Shown here: positions 42,495 through 50,584 of the stretch, one piece after another
Numbering within the stretch: the first letter of the stretch is position 1
Layout of the letters: every line of letters starts with the position of its first letter
NCBI RefSeq assembly: GCF_009733595.1
Contig: NZ_WOFH01000008.1
Location: forward strand, 186,001-250,000
DNA from: Actinomadura litoris
Lineage (GTDB): Bacteria > Actinomycetota > Actinomycetes > Streptosporangiales > Streptosporangiaceae
Direction: 5' to 3'
DNA length: 64,000 nucleotides
The notes under the pieces: generated by a model
Seen by the model: only the letters and a program-made list of their open reading frames with translations
Told to the model about the DNA's origin: nothing
Databases searched by the model: none
Program-made: the position numbers and the translations under genes

Positions 42495-43100
42495 TCAGGA
42501 GGGCGGCGCGGGGATCGGGTTCGCGGCCAGCGCCGTGGCGGCGGCCACCAGGTTGGAGGCCATGGCCCGCCCGGTGCTGTGCGACCAGTCCTTGCCCTCC
42601 TCGCTCTCCAGGTAGGTCGGGCCCGGCCCGGGGCCCCGGTTCCAGTACGTCCACGCCTGGCCCGGGATCGTGTAGCCGAACTCGTTCAGCGCGCCGCTCA
42701 GGTTGTTGATCACGTGGTGGGCGCCGTCCTCGTTCCCGGTGACGATCACCCCGGCGACCCGGTTGAAGGCGACGGGGCGGCCGGCGTCGTCGGTCTCCGA
42801 CAGCATCGCGTCCATCCGCTCGATGACCCGCTGTGCGACCGAGGACGGCTGTCCCGCCCACGTCGGCGACGCGAGGATCAGGATCTCCGACTCCAGCAGC
42901 GACTTGTGCACGGCGGGCCACGGGTCCCCGTCGCCGAGGTCGGTCTCCACGCCCGGCGGGATGTCCAGGTCCACGGCCCGGACGGTCTCCACCGTGACAC
43001 CCCTCGCCCGCAGCGCCTCCTCCACCACCGAAGCGAGCGCGTGGGTGTTGGAGGTCGCCGGTGAGCGCTTCAGGGTGCAGTTGATCACTACGGCGCGCAT
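42495..43100 (-). CDS. Flavodoxin-fold NAD(P)H-dependent FMN oxidoreductase
   Basis: 201 aa. VVINCTLKRSPATSNTHALA is the N-terminal phosphate-binding strand-loop, ILASPTWAGQPSSVAQRVIE the second FMN loop, and GVIVTGNEDGAHHVINNL the third. This fits the NADPH-dependent FMN reductase / flavodoxin-like family. A likely role is to supply reduced flavin or reduce quinones. AAGGAGG 6 nt before the ATG. It could serve the flavin-dependent oxygenases elsewhere in the window, but nothing links them directly. Confidence 0.88.
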   Translation of the reverse strand: MRAVVINCTLKRSPATSNTHALASVVEEALRARGVTVETVRAVDLDIPPGVETDLGDGDPWPAVHKSLLESEILILASPTWAGQPSSVAQRVIERMDAMLSETDDAGRPVAFNRVAGVIVTGNEDGAHHVINNLSGALNEFGYTIPGQAWTYWNRGPGPGPTYLESEEGKDWSHSTGRAMASNLVAAATALAANPIPAPPS

Positions 43101-43196
43101 CGGCGCCCTCCTTCGGGTCCGGTGGATCGGTCCCCGGCGAAGTACCCGGGCCACCGCCGCGAAACGTCGGGGGCGGGAGGGGCGCCCGTGGAACGG

Positions 43197-44237
43197 TCAG
43201 GCGGTGAGCACGGGGACCGCGCGCAGCGGCGAGCGGCCCCGCGACGCGACGGCGGGGACGGCCTGGGTGAGGCGCGCGGTCTCGGCGTCGGCCGCCGCCG
43301 GATCCGACATCGCCTGCAGGCGCCGGATGATCAGGCCCTCGCGGATCGCCCACGGGCAGATGTCGACCCGGTCGATCTCCAGGGTCGTCATGAGCGCCTC
43401 GGCGACGATCGCGCCCGCCAGGATCTGCGGCGCCCGGGGCCGGGAGACCCCGGGCAGCTTCGCGCGGGCGGCGGCGCGCTTGGACGCCAGGACGGGGATC
43501 TGCTCGCGGAGCCGCTCCAACTCCAGCACCCGCCGCGTGTACGGGCCGTCCTTGCGCCGGGGCGCCCCGGTCAGCCGCGCGAGCTGGGTGAAGGTCTTGG
43601 ACGTCGCCACCGGACGCACCGGCCGCTCGTCGTCCAGCCCGGCGAGCACCCGGGCGGACGTCTCGGACAGCCGCTCGTACACCCGGCGGCGCAGCCGGCG
43701 CACGTGCTTGCGGGAGGGCGGGTCCCCCGGCAGGTGCGCGCGGGTGAGCCGGCCCGCGCCGAGCGGCAGCGACACCGCCAGCGCCGGCTCCTGGCCCTCC
43801 CCGTGGGCGATCTCCAGCGATCCGCCGCCGATGTCGGCCAGCAGCAGCCGCCCGCCCGACCACCCGTACCAGGCGCGGGCGGCGAGGAACGTCAGCCGCG
43901 CCTCGTCCCGGCCGGACAGGAAGCCGAGCCGCACCCCGGTCGCCGCCGCGACCTCGTCGACGATCTCCCGCTGGTTCGCCGCGTCCCGCACCGCCGACGT
44001 CGCGAACGCGACCAGTTCCTCGACGCCGTGCTCGGCGGCGGCGTACACGGCCTCGCCCACCGACAGGACCAGCCGCTCCATCGCCTCCCGCGCCACCCTC
44101 CCCTCGGCGTCGACCGCCTCGGCCAGCCTGGTCGGACGCTTGACCGTCGTCACCGGCGCCGGCGGCGCGCCCACCTTGAGGTCCATCACCTTGAGATGGG
44201 CGGAATTGGAACCCACGTCCAGCACACCGATTCGCAT
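43197..44237 (-). CDS. Exopolyphosphatase / Ppx-GppA family phosphatase
   Basis: 346 aa, ASKHA-fold phosphohydrolase. Phosphate-1 loop in VLDVGSNSAHLKV, phosphate-2 loop in LLLADIGGGSLEIA, conserved VAFATSAVRDAAN between, C-terminal AGAIVAEALMTTLEIDRV. It hydrolyses polyphosphate or (p)ppGpp-type substrates. The length fits the short actinobacterial Ppx form without the extra C-terminal HD domain. Monocistronic, with 104 bp to the next gene. Confidence 0.9.
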   Translation of the reverse strand: MRIGVLDVGSNSAHLKVMDLKVGAPPAPVTTVKRPTRLAEAVDAEGRVAREAMERLVLSVGEAVYAAAEHGVEELVAFATSAVRDAANQREIVDEVAAATGVRLGFLSGRDEARLTFLAARAWYGWSGGRLLLADIGGGSLEIAHGEGQEPALAVSLPLGAGRLTRAHLPGDPPSRKHVRRLRRRVYERLSETSARVLAGLDDERPVRPVATSKTFTQLARLTGAPRRKDGPYTRRVLELERLREQIPVLASKRAAARAKLPGVSRPRAPQILAGAIVAEALMTTLEIDRVDICPWAIREGLIIRRLQAMSDPAAADAETARLTQAVPAVASRGRSPLRAVPVLTA

Positions 44238-44306
44238 GCCGACGCTTTACCCACATAAGTCCGTTTCATTGCCGTTCTCGGCACGACGCACGGTGTTCGT
44301 CCCGTT

Positions 44307-44334
44307 CCCCATGGGTGTCGTCGAGCCCATGGGG
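44307..44334 (-). terminator. Hairpin downstream of the GNAT gene
   Basis: A 9-bp perfect stem, CCCCATGGG (44307-44315) with CCCATGGGG (44326-44334), around a 10-nt loop, 8 nt after the stop of the acetyltransferase gene on the minus strand. Confidence 0.6.
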
Positions 44335-44341
44335 CGCCGCG

Positions 44342-45265
44342 CTAAGGAGTGGCGGCGAGGGGCCTGGTGTACTGCCAGAAGGCCCGGTTGATGGTGGCCG
44401 TGAGGGTCTTGGAGAACAGGCCGACGGGGCCCGCCCAGCCGATCTCGGCGGTGCGCAGGCCCAGCCGGTCCCGCTGCTCGGCCAGGCACCGCTTCATCAG
44501 GACCGTTCCGAGGCCCGCGCGGCGGTGGGCCGGGTCCACGGCCAGCGGGCCGACGATGTGGAGCTGGTTGAGGCCGTAGGCGACGAAGCCGATGACCTCC
44601 TCCCGGTGGGTCGCCACGAGGCAGCCCGCCTCCGGGTTGTCCAGCGTGACCTCGATCTCCTCCACCCAGGCCTCCTCCGCGCCTCCGACGCCCGAGCCGA
44701 CCCACGCCTGGAGGGCGGCCTTGTCCTCGGGCCGGGCGCGCTGGACGCGGATTCCGGAGTCGGCCAGCCGTTTCTCGTCCTCGGCGGTGTCGAGCGGGGC
44801 CTCGAATAGGTCGACGTCCATGTTGACGAAGCAGTGCCTGCGGGAGAATCCCAGCGCCTCGAAGAAGCCGATCGCGGGGGTATAACGAAGATCGACTCCG
44901 GGCCAGAGATAGCAGGGGGAGTTCCCCTGCACGGTGATCGCCGCACAGCCCCGGCCCAGGAACTCCGCTTCGAGATGCGCGACGAGGCGGCGCGCTATTC
45001 CCGCGCGCCGGGCCGAGCCGTCGACGGCGAGCAGGTCGATGACCCCGTCGGGGACGGGCGAGCGCGTCACCGAGCCGAATGCCGCGCCCAGCAGCGCTTC
45101 GCCGCAGGTGGCGACCACCACGGACCGGGGCCGGCGCATCAGCAGGGCGGGGTATCCCGCCGCCGTCCGGTCGAGATGGAGTTCCCGTTCGCAAAGGGCG
45201 CTGATCTGCGGCAGGTCCGCATCCGAGGCCGCCCGCACCGTGATCTGCCGTGTCGAATCCGCCAA
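44342..45265 (-). CDS. Double-domain GNAT acetyltransferase
   Basis: 307 aa with two tandem GNAT units. The N-terminal unit (about 8-155) has VIDLLAVDGSARRAGIARRL as acetyl-CoA loop and FFEALGFSRR as the C-terminal strand; the second (about 172-300) has LAVDPAHRRAGLGTVLMKRC. Tandem GNATs of this layout occur in mycothiol synthase (MshD) and in proteins of unknown substrate; the motifs here do not settle which. The TTG start has a poor ribosome site, and a GTG ten codons in is an alternative. Confidence 0.82.
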   Translation of the reverse strand: MADSTRQITVRAASDADLPQISALCERELHLDRTAAGYPALLMRRPRSVVVATCGEALLGAAFGSVTRSPVPDGVIDLLAVDGSARRAGIARRLVAHLEAEFLGRGCAAITVQGNSPCYLWPGVDLRYTPAIGFFEALGFSRRHCFVNMDVDLFEAPLDTAEDEKRLADSGIRVQRARPEDKAALQAWVGSGVGGAEEAWVEEIEVTLDNPEAGCLVATHREEVIGFVAYGLNQLHIVGPLAVDPAHRRAGLGTVLMKRCLAEQRDRLGLRTAEIGWAGPVGLFSKTLTATINRAFWQYTRPLAATP

Positions 45266-45595
45266 CGAGCCGACCCCGCTTTCATCACCATATGAAGCGC
45301 TTTCGCCATCGCGTTGTCAATACCCTTCCATTGCTTGGACCTCCGGTCAAGAGGTCCATTCTTCGGTGGATTCATAGATGATCATTCAATGAAAAATAGG
45401 GGTTGCGCGCGCCCGGCCGGGTGGGTACCCGGCGCGCCGGCCCTCCGCGTTAGGGGCGCGTTAGGGACGCGTTAAGCCCGGCCCGTCCGGCGCTAAGAAG
45501 CCGTCAAGACACCTCAAATCACCCCTGACCGGGAGTTCTACTCATCTGGCGCCCTTCCGGACGGCGGGGCGGTCCTTCGACAAGGGAAGCGAGAG
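45266..45595 (+). promoter_or_regulatory. kdp upstream region with 11-bp-phased direct repeats (candidate KdpE operator)
   Basis: 330 bp without a gene. GCGTTAGGG lies at 45447 and 45458, GCGTTAAG at 45469 and GCGCTAAG at 45490; the spacings 11, 11 and 21 bp keep all four on one face of the helix. OmpR-class regulators such as KdpE bind such direct repeats. A small hairpin (GGACCTC at 45337-45343 with 45351-45357) and an AT-rich patch (about 45365-45405) lie further up and may belong to the GNAT promoter. The kdp leader ends in a GGGAAG ribosome site. Confidence 0.55.
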
Positions 45596-45679
45596 ATGTC
45601 CGATCTGGCGTTCGTCCTGCTGACGGTGGCGCTGTTCGCCCTGTTCGCGCTGGTCGTGAAGGCGGTCGAGCGGCTGTGA
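45596..45679 (+). CDS. 27-residue single-helix membrane peptide ahead of kdpF
   Basis: One hydrophobic helix (LAFVLLTVALFALFALVV) with a KAVERL tail. The ATG is preceded by GGGAAG at about 45584, and the stop overlaps the kdpF GTG, so it is translated with the operon if at all. A similar tiny ORF is commonly seen before actinobacterial kdpF; it may be a second KdpF-like stabilising peptide or a leader that couples translation. Confidence 0.65.
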   Translation: MSDLAFVLLTVALFALFALVVKAVERL

Positions 45680-45765
45680 CCGCGCAGAACACGGTCGGCC
45701 TGGTGCTGGCCGTCCTGGTGACCGTCCTGCTCGTCGCGGCCCTTCTGTTCCCGGAGCGTCTCTAG
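45676..45765 (+). CDS. kdpF: KdpF, small stabilising subunit of the K+-transporting ATPase
   Basis: 29 aa, one TM helix (VGLVLAVLVTVLLVAALLFP) with the typical FPERL end. In E. coli KdpF lies at the KdpA interface and stabilises the complex. GTG start. The TAG stop shares a base with the kdpA GTG. Confidence 0.85.
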   Translation: MTAQNTVGLVLAVLVTVLLVAALLFPERL

Positions 45766-47432
45766 TGAGTTCGACGACTGCGGGGGTCCTGTTCCTCGGA
45801 TCCCTCGTGCTCGCCCTCGTCCTGACCCACAGGCCGCTGGGCGACTACATGTACCGGGTCTACTCCGGTACGCGGCACACGCGCGTGGAGCGGTGGATCT
45901 ACCGGCTGGTCGGCGTCAGGCCCGACGCCGACCAGCGGTGGGGCGTGTACGCGCGCGCCGTCCTCGCGTTCTCGGTGGTCGGCGTCCTGTTCCTGTACGG
46001 GTTCCAGCGGCTCCAGAACCGCCTGCTGCTGAGCCTCGGAATGGACCCGGTCAAGCCCGACCAGGCATGGAACACGGCGGTCAGCTTCGTCACCAACACC
46101 AACTGGCAGTCCTACTCGGGCGAGTCGACCATGGGCCACCTCGTGCAGATGACCGGGCTCGCGGTGCAGAACTTCGTGTCGGCGGCGGTCGGCATGGCGG
46201 TCGCGGTCGCGCTGATGCGCGGGTTCGCCCGCCGCCGGACGGAGGGCCTCGGCAACTTCTGGGTCGACCTGGTGCGGGGGACGCTGCGGATCCTCCTCCC
46301 CATCGCCTTCCTCGGCGCGGTCGCGCTGGTGGCGGGCGGGGTCGTGCAGAACCTCCAGGATCCGGCCGACCACACGGTGACGACGGTCACGGGCGGGTCG
46401 CAGACCCTGCCGGGCGGGCCGGTCGCGAGCCAGGAGGCGATCAAGGAGCTGGGCACCAACGGCGGCGGGTTCTTCAACGCCAACTCGGCGCATCCGTTCG
46501 AGAACCCGACGTCCTGGACGAACTGGCTGGAGATGCTGCTGATCCTGCTGATCCCGTTCGCGCTGACCCGCACGTTCGGCCGGATGGTGCGCCAGCCGCG
46601 CCAGGGCTACGCGATCGCGGCGGTGATGGGCCTGCTGGCGCTGGTCAGCGTCGCGCTGACGATGACGCTCCAGGCCGTGCACCACGGGACCGTTCCGACC
46701 GCGGTCGGCGCCGCGGCGGAGGGCACCGAGGCGCGGTTCGGCGTCCTGGACTCGGCGGTGTTCGCCGCCGTGACCACGCTGACCTCGACCGGCGCCGTGG
46801 ACTCCTTCCACGACTCCTACACGAGCCTCGGCGGGATGATGACGATGCTGAACATGCTGCTCGGCGAGGTCGCGCCCGGCGGGGTCGGCTCCGGGCTGTA
46901 CGGGATGCTGGTGCTCGCCGTGATCACGGTGTTCGTCGCCGGGCTGATGGTGGGCCGCACCCCCGAGTACCTGGGCAAGAAGATCGGCGCCCGGGAGATC
47001 AAGCTGGCGTCGCTGTACTTCCTCGTCATGCCGGCTCTGGTGCTGGCCGGGACGGGCGCCGCCGCCGCGACCGGGCACGGCCGCGCGGGGATGCTGAACT
47101 CCGGCCCGCACGGCCTCAGCGAGGTGCTCTACGCGTTCACCTCGGCGTCCAACAACAACGGGTCGGCGTTCGCCGGGCTCACCGTCAACACGGTCTGGTA
47201 CGACACGGCCCTCGGCCTGTGCATGGCGGTCGGGCGCTTCCTGCCGATCGTCTTCGTGCTCGCGCTGGCCGGGTCGCTGGCCCGGCAGGGGCACACGCCC
47301 GAGTCGGACGGCACGCTGCCCACCCACCGGCCGCAGTTCGTCGGCATGGTCGCCGGCGTCACGGTCGTCCTCGTCGCCCTCACCTTCCTGCCCGTGCTGG
47401 CGCTCGGACCGCTGGCCGAAGGAGTCCACTGA
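45765..47432 (+). CDS. kdpA: Potassium-transporting ATPase subunit A (K+ channel subunit)
   Basis: 555-aa membrane subunit that selects K+ at the outer face. The four pore-loop regions are visible: NTNWQSYSGES, ELGTNGGGFFNANSAHPFEN, LTSTGAVDSFHDSYTSLGG and TSASNNNGSAFAGL, with the conserved Gly filter residues. About ten TM helices. It overlaps kdpF by one base and ends in TGATG with kdpB. Length normal for the family. Confidence 0.97.
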   Translation: MSSTTAGVLFLGSLVLALVLTHRPLGDYMYRVYSGTRHTRVERWIYRLVGVRPDADQRWGVYARAVLAFSVVGVLFLYGFQRLQNRLLLSLGMDPVKPDQAWNTAVSFVTNTNWQSYSGESTMGHLVQMTGLAVQNFVSAAVGMAVAVALMRGFARRRTEGLGNFWVDLVRGTLRILLPIAFLGAVALVAGGVVQNLQDPADHTVTTVTGGSQTLPGGPVASQEAIKELGTNGGGFFNANSAHPFENPTSWTNWLEMLLILLIPFALTRTFGRMVRQPRQGYAIAAVMGLLALVSVALTMTLQAVHHGTVPTAVGAAAEGTEARFGVLDSAVFAAVTTLTSTGAVDSFHDSYTSLGGMMTMLNMLLGEVAPGGVGSGLYGMLVLAVITVFVAGLMVGRTPEYLGKKIGAREIKLASLYFLVMPALVLAGTGAAAATGHGRAGMLNSGPHGLSEVLYAFTSASNNNGSAFAGLTVNTVWYDTALGLCMAVGRFLPIVFVLALAGSLARQGHTPESDGTLPTHRPQFVGMVAGVTVVLVALTFLPVLALGPLAEGVH

Positions 47433-49588
47433 TGTCCCTCCAGACGCGGGCCGCGCGGACGCCCGCACGCACCCCCTCCCCCGGCGGGAGGCCCGGCGGC
47501 GCCCGGCGCGGGCTCCTCGGCCCCGGCGTGCTGGCGGCCGCGCTGCCGGACGCGCTCCGCAAGCTCGACCCCCGCACGCTGTGGCGCAACCCGGTGATGC
47601 TGATCGTGGAGGTCGGCGCGGCGTGGTCCACGGTGCTGGCGTCCGCCCGGCCGAGCTGGTTCGGCTGGCTGGCGGTCGGCTGGCTGTGGCTGACGGTGGT
47701 CTTCGCGAACCTGGCGGAGGCGGTCGCGGAAGGGCGCGGCAGGGCGCAGGCCGAGACGCTCCGCCGCGCCAAGCGCGACATGGTGGCCCGCCGCCTCACC
47801 GGCTGGCGGCCCGGCGGGCCGGACCCGCGGGAGGAGACCGTGCCCGCGCCCGAGCTGCGGCAGGGCGACCACGTCGTCGTCGAGGCCGGGGAGACCGTCC
47901 CGGCGGACGGGGACGTCGTCGAGGGCATCGCCAGCGTGGACGAGTCGGCGATCACCGGCGAGTCGGCGCCGGTGATCCGCGAGTCCGGCGGCGACCGCAG
48001 CGCGGTGACCGGCGGGACGCGGGTGCTGTCGGACCGGATCGTCGTCGAGGTCACGCAGCGGCCGGGCGAGAGCTTCATCGACCGGATGATCTCGCTGGTG
48101 GAGGGGTCGAACCGGCAGCGGACGCCGAACGAGATCGCGCTCAACATCCTGCTCGCCGCGCTGACGATCATCTTCGTGCTGGCGGTCGCGACGCTCCAGC
48201 CGATGGCGATCTACTCCATGGGCGCCGACCCGGGCGTGCCGGGCGGCCTGGCGCTGGACTCCGGCGGGATCACCGGGATCGTGCTGGTGTCGCTGCTGGT
48301 GTGCCTGATCCCGACGACGATCGGCGCGCTGCTGAGCGCGATCGGCATCGCGGGCATGGACCGGCTCGTCCAGCGGAACGTGCTCGCGATGAGCGGCCGC
48401 GCGGTCGAGGCGGCGGGCGACGTCGACACGCTGCTGCTGGACAAGACCGGCACGATCACGCTCGGCGACCGGCAGGCGGCGGCGTTCCTGCCGCTGGGCG
48501 GCGTGGCCGAGCGGGAACTGGCGGACGCGGCGCAGCTCGCCAGCCTCGCCGACGAGACGCCCGAGGGGCGCTCGGTCGTGGTGCTGGCCAAACGGCTGCA
48601 CGGGCTGCGCGAGCGCACGCCCGGCGAACTGGACGGCGCGGAATGGGTCCCCTTCACCGCGCGGACCCGGATGTCGGGCGTCGACCTGCCCGGCCGCCGG
48701 CTGCGCAAGGGCGCGGCGAGCGCGGTCGCGGCGTGGGCGCGCGAGCGGGGCGGGGACGTCCCGCCGGGGCTGGGCCGCGCCGTCGAGGAGATCTCCTCCT
48801 CGGGCGGGACGCCGCTGGTGGTGGGCGAGTCCGGCCCGGCCGGGACGCGGGTCCTCGGGGTGATCCACCTCAAGGACGTCGTCAAGCAGGGGATGGCGGA
48901 GCGGTTCGCGGAGATGCGGGCGATGGGCATCCGCACCGTGATGATCACCGGCGACAACCCGCTGACCGCGAAGGCCATCGCCGACGAGGCCGGGGTGGAC
49001 GACTTCCTCGCCGAGGCGACTCCGGAGGACAAGCTCGCGCTGATCAAGCGGGAGCAGGAGGGCGGCCGGCTCGTCGCGATGACCGGGGACGGCACCAACG
49101 ACGCGCCCGCGCTCGCGCAGGCCGACGTCGGGGTCGCGATGAACACCGGCACCTCGGCCGCCAAGGAGGCCGGGAACATGGTCGACCTGGACTCCGACCC
49201 GACCAAGCTCATCGAGATCGTCGGGATCGGCAAGCAGCTCCTGATCACGCGCGGCGCGCTGACCACGTTCTCCATCGCCAACGACATCGCCAAGTACTTC
49301 GCGATCATCCCGGCGCTGTTCCTGACGCTGTTCCCCGGCCTGGACACGCTCAACGTCATGCGGCTGCACAGCCCGCAGTCGGCGATCCTGTCGGCGGTCG
49401 TGTTCAACGCGCTGGTCATCGTCGCGCTGATCCCGCTGGCGCTGCGCGGCGTGCGGTACCGGCCGGGCGGGGCGTCCGCGCTGCTGTCGCGCAACCTGGC
49501 CGTCTACGGGCTCGGCGGGATCGTCGCGCCGTTCATCGGCATCAAGCTCATCGACCTGTTCATTCAATTTCTTCCGGGGATGTCCTGA
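47432..49588 (+). CDS. kdpB: Potassium-transporting ATPase subunit B (P-type ATPase)
   Basis: 718 aa, catalytic subunit. ITGES actuator loop, phosphorylated Asp in LLDKTGTIT, hinge GDNPLTAKAIADEAG and TGDGTNDAPALA P-domain motif, all intact. An N-terminal extension rich in Pro/Gly/Arg (RTPSPGGRPGGARRG) precedes the first TM helix. AAGGAG lies 7 nt before the ATG. It couples ATP hydrolysis to K+ release from KdpA. Confidence 0.97.
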   Translation: MSLQTRAARTPARTPSPGGRPGGARRGLLGPGVLAAALPDALRKLDPRTLWRNPVMLIVEVGAAWSTVLASARPSWFGWLAVGWLWLTVVFANLAEAVAEGRGRAQAETLRRAKRDMVARRLTGWRPGGPDPREETVPAPELRQGDHVVVEAGETVPADGDVVEGIASVDESAITGESAPVIRESGGDRSAVTGGTRVLSDRIVVEVTQRPGESFIDRMISLVEGSNRQRTPNEIALNILLAALTIIFVLAVATLQPMAIYSMGADPGVPGGLALDSGGITGIVLVSLLVCLIPTTIGALLSAIGIAGMDRLVQRNVLAMSGRAVEAAGDVDTLLLDKTGTITLGDRQAAAFLPLGGVAERELADAAQLASLADETPEGRSVVVLAKRLHGLRERTPGELDGAEWVPFTARTRMSGVDLPGRRLRKGAASAVAAWARERGGDVPPGLGRAVEEISSSGGTPLVVGESGPAGTRVLGVIHLKDVVKQGMAERFAEMRAMGIRTVMITGDNPLTAKAIADEAGVDDFLAEATPEDKLALIKREQEGGRLVAMTGDGTNDAPALAQADVGVAMNTGTSAAKEAGNMVDLDSDPTKLIEIVGIGKQLLITRGALTTFSIANDIAKYFAIIPALFLTLFPGLDTLNVMRLHSPQSAILSAVVFNALVIVALIPLALRGVRYRPGGASALLSRNLAVYGLGGIVAPFIGIKLIDLFIQFLPGMS

Positions 49589-49589
49589 C

Positions 49590-50474
49590 ATGCGTATGCC
49601 CACCTGGATCCGCGGGCACCTGGCGGCGGTGCGGGCGCTGCTCGTCCTGACCGCCGTGTGCGGGGTCGCCTACCCGCTGGCCGTGTTCGCGGTCGCGCAG
49701 CTCCCCGGTCTGGAGGACCGGGCCGGCGGCTCGCTCGTGAGCGCGCCCGGCGGCCGCACGGCGGGCAGCCGCCTCATCGGCCAGTCGTTCACCGACAGGG
49801 ACGGGAACCCGATCCCGCGCTACTTCCAGAGCCGTCCGTCCAACGCGGGCGACGGCTACGACCCGACCGCGTCGTCCGCGAGCAACCTCGGCCCCGAGGA
49901 CGTCGTGGACACGCTCCCGGCGCCCGGCGTCGAGGGGGCGCCGAGCCTGCTCACCCAGGTCTGCGCCCGCAGCAAGGCGGTCGGCGACCTGGAGGGCGTG
50001 AGCGGCGCCCGCCCGTTCTGCACCCCGGACGGCGTGGGCGCGGTGCTGAAGGTGTTCGGCGCGCGCGCCGCCGACGGGACCGTCCGGCATCCGGCGCGGG
50101 TGGTGAGCGCCGACCAGGCGTGCCCGGCGGTGCCGTTCGTCCGCGAGTACCACGGCGTCCGGGTCGAGTGCGCCAGGCCGGGCGAGGACCTCGCCGCCGG
50201 GCTGACCGTCCCGGTGCGGGGCGGCGCGCCGTCCAGGCCCCGGGTGCCCGCCGACGCGGTCACCGCGAGCGGGAGCGGCCTCGATCCCCACATCAGCCCC
50301 GCGTACGCGCGGCTCCAGGCGCCCCGGGTGGCGCGGGCGCGCGGCGTGCCGGTGGAGCGGGTGCTGGAGGCGGTCCGGCACAACCGGACCGGACGGGCGC
50401 TCGGGTTCATGGGCGAGCCGGTGGTGAACGTGGTGCGGCTCAACCTGGAGCTCGACCGCGGCGTCGGGTCCTGA
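49590..50474 (+). CDS. kdpC: Potassium-transporting ATPase subunit C
   Basis: 294 aa with one N-terminal TM helix (ALLVLTAVCGVAYPLAVFAV) and an outside domain. Family motifs: GSRLIGQSFTD, YFQSRPSNAGDGYDPTASSA and SGSGLDPHISPAYA. Longer than the E. coli protein (about 190 aa) because of an insert at about 105-205 that carries several Cys (VCARSKA, FCTPDG, ACPAVP, ECARPG), a feature of actinobacterial KdpC. One base separates it from kdpB. Confidence 0.95.
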   Translation: MRMPTWIRGHLAAVRALLVLTAVCGVAYPLAVFAVAQLPGLEDRAGGSLVSAPGGRTAGSRLIGQSFTDRDGNPIPRYFQSRPSNAGDGYDPTASSASNLGPEDVVDTLPAPGVEGAPSLLTQVCARSKAVGDLEGVSGARPFCTPDGVGAVLKVFGARAADGTVRHPARVVSADQACPAVPFVREYHGVRVECARPGEDLAAGLTVPVRGGAPSRPRVPADAVTASGSGLDPHISPAYARLQAPRVARARGVPVERVLEAVRHNRTGRALGFMGEPVVNVVRLNLELDRGVGS

Positions 50475-50584
50475 GTCGTCCGGCCCGTGCGGGATATGTC
50501 GTGATGAGGGGTCCTGTTGGCGCTTTGCTAGATTTCGCCAGGCCGGAAACCGGGGAGGGCCCCGGCGGGGGAGGTGGGCCCGGG

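Noticed and set aside
38915..42709. Plus-strand open frame of over 1200 codons
   Set aside because: Antisense to the coiled-coil protein and SDR genes, which have clear features on the other strand. Only its last part (from 42035) carries a real fragment, the molybdopterin stub.
45266..45595. c-di-AMP (ydaO-type) riboswitch before kdp
   Set aside because: I could not trace the long multi-helix ydaO pattern; only a 7-bp hairpin and the 11-bp direct repeats are visible.
45762..49603. Two long minus-strand frames opposite kdpA and kdpB
   Set aside because: His/Arg/Gln-rich shadow translations; the plus strand has all the Kdp motifs.
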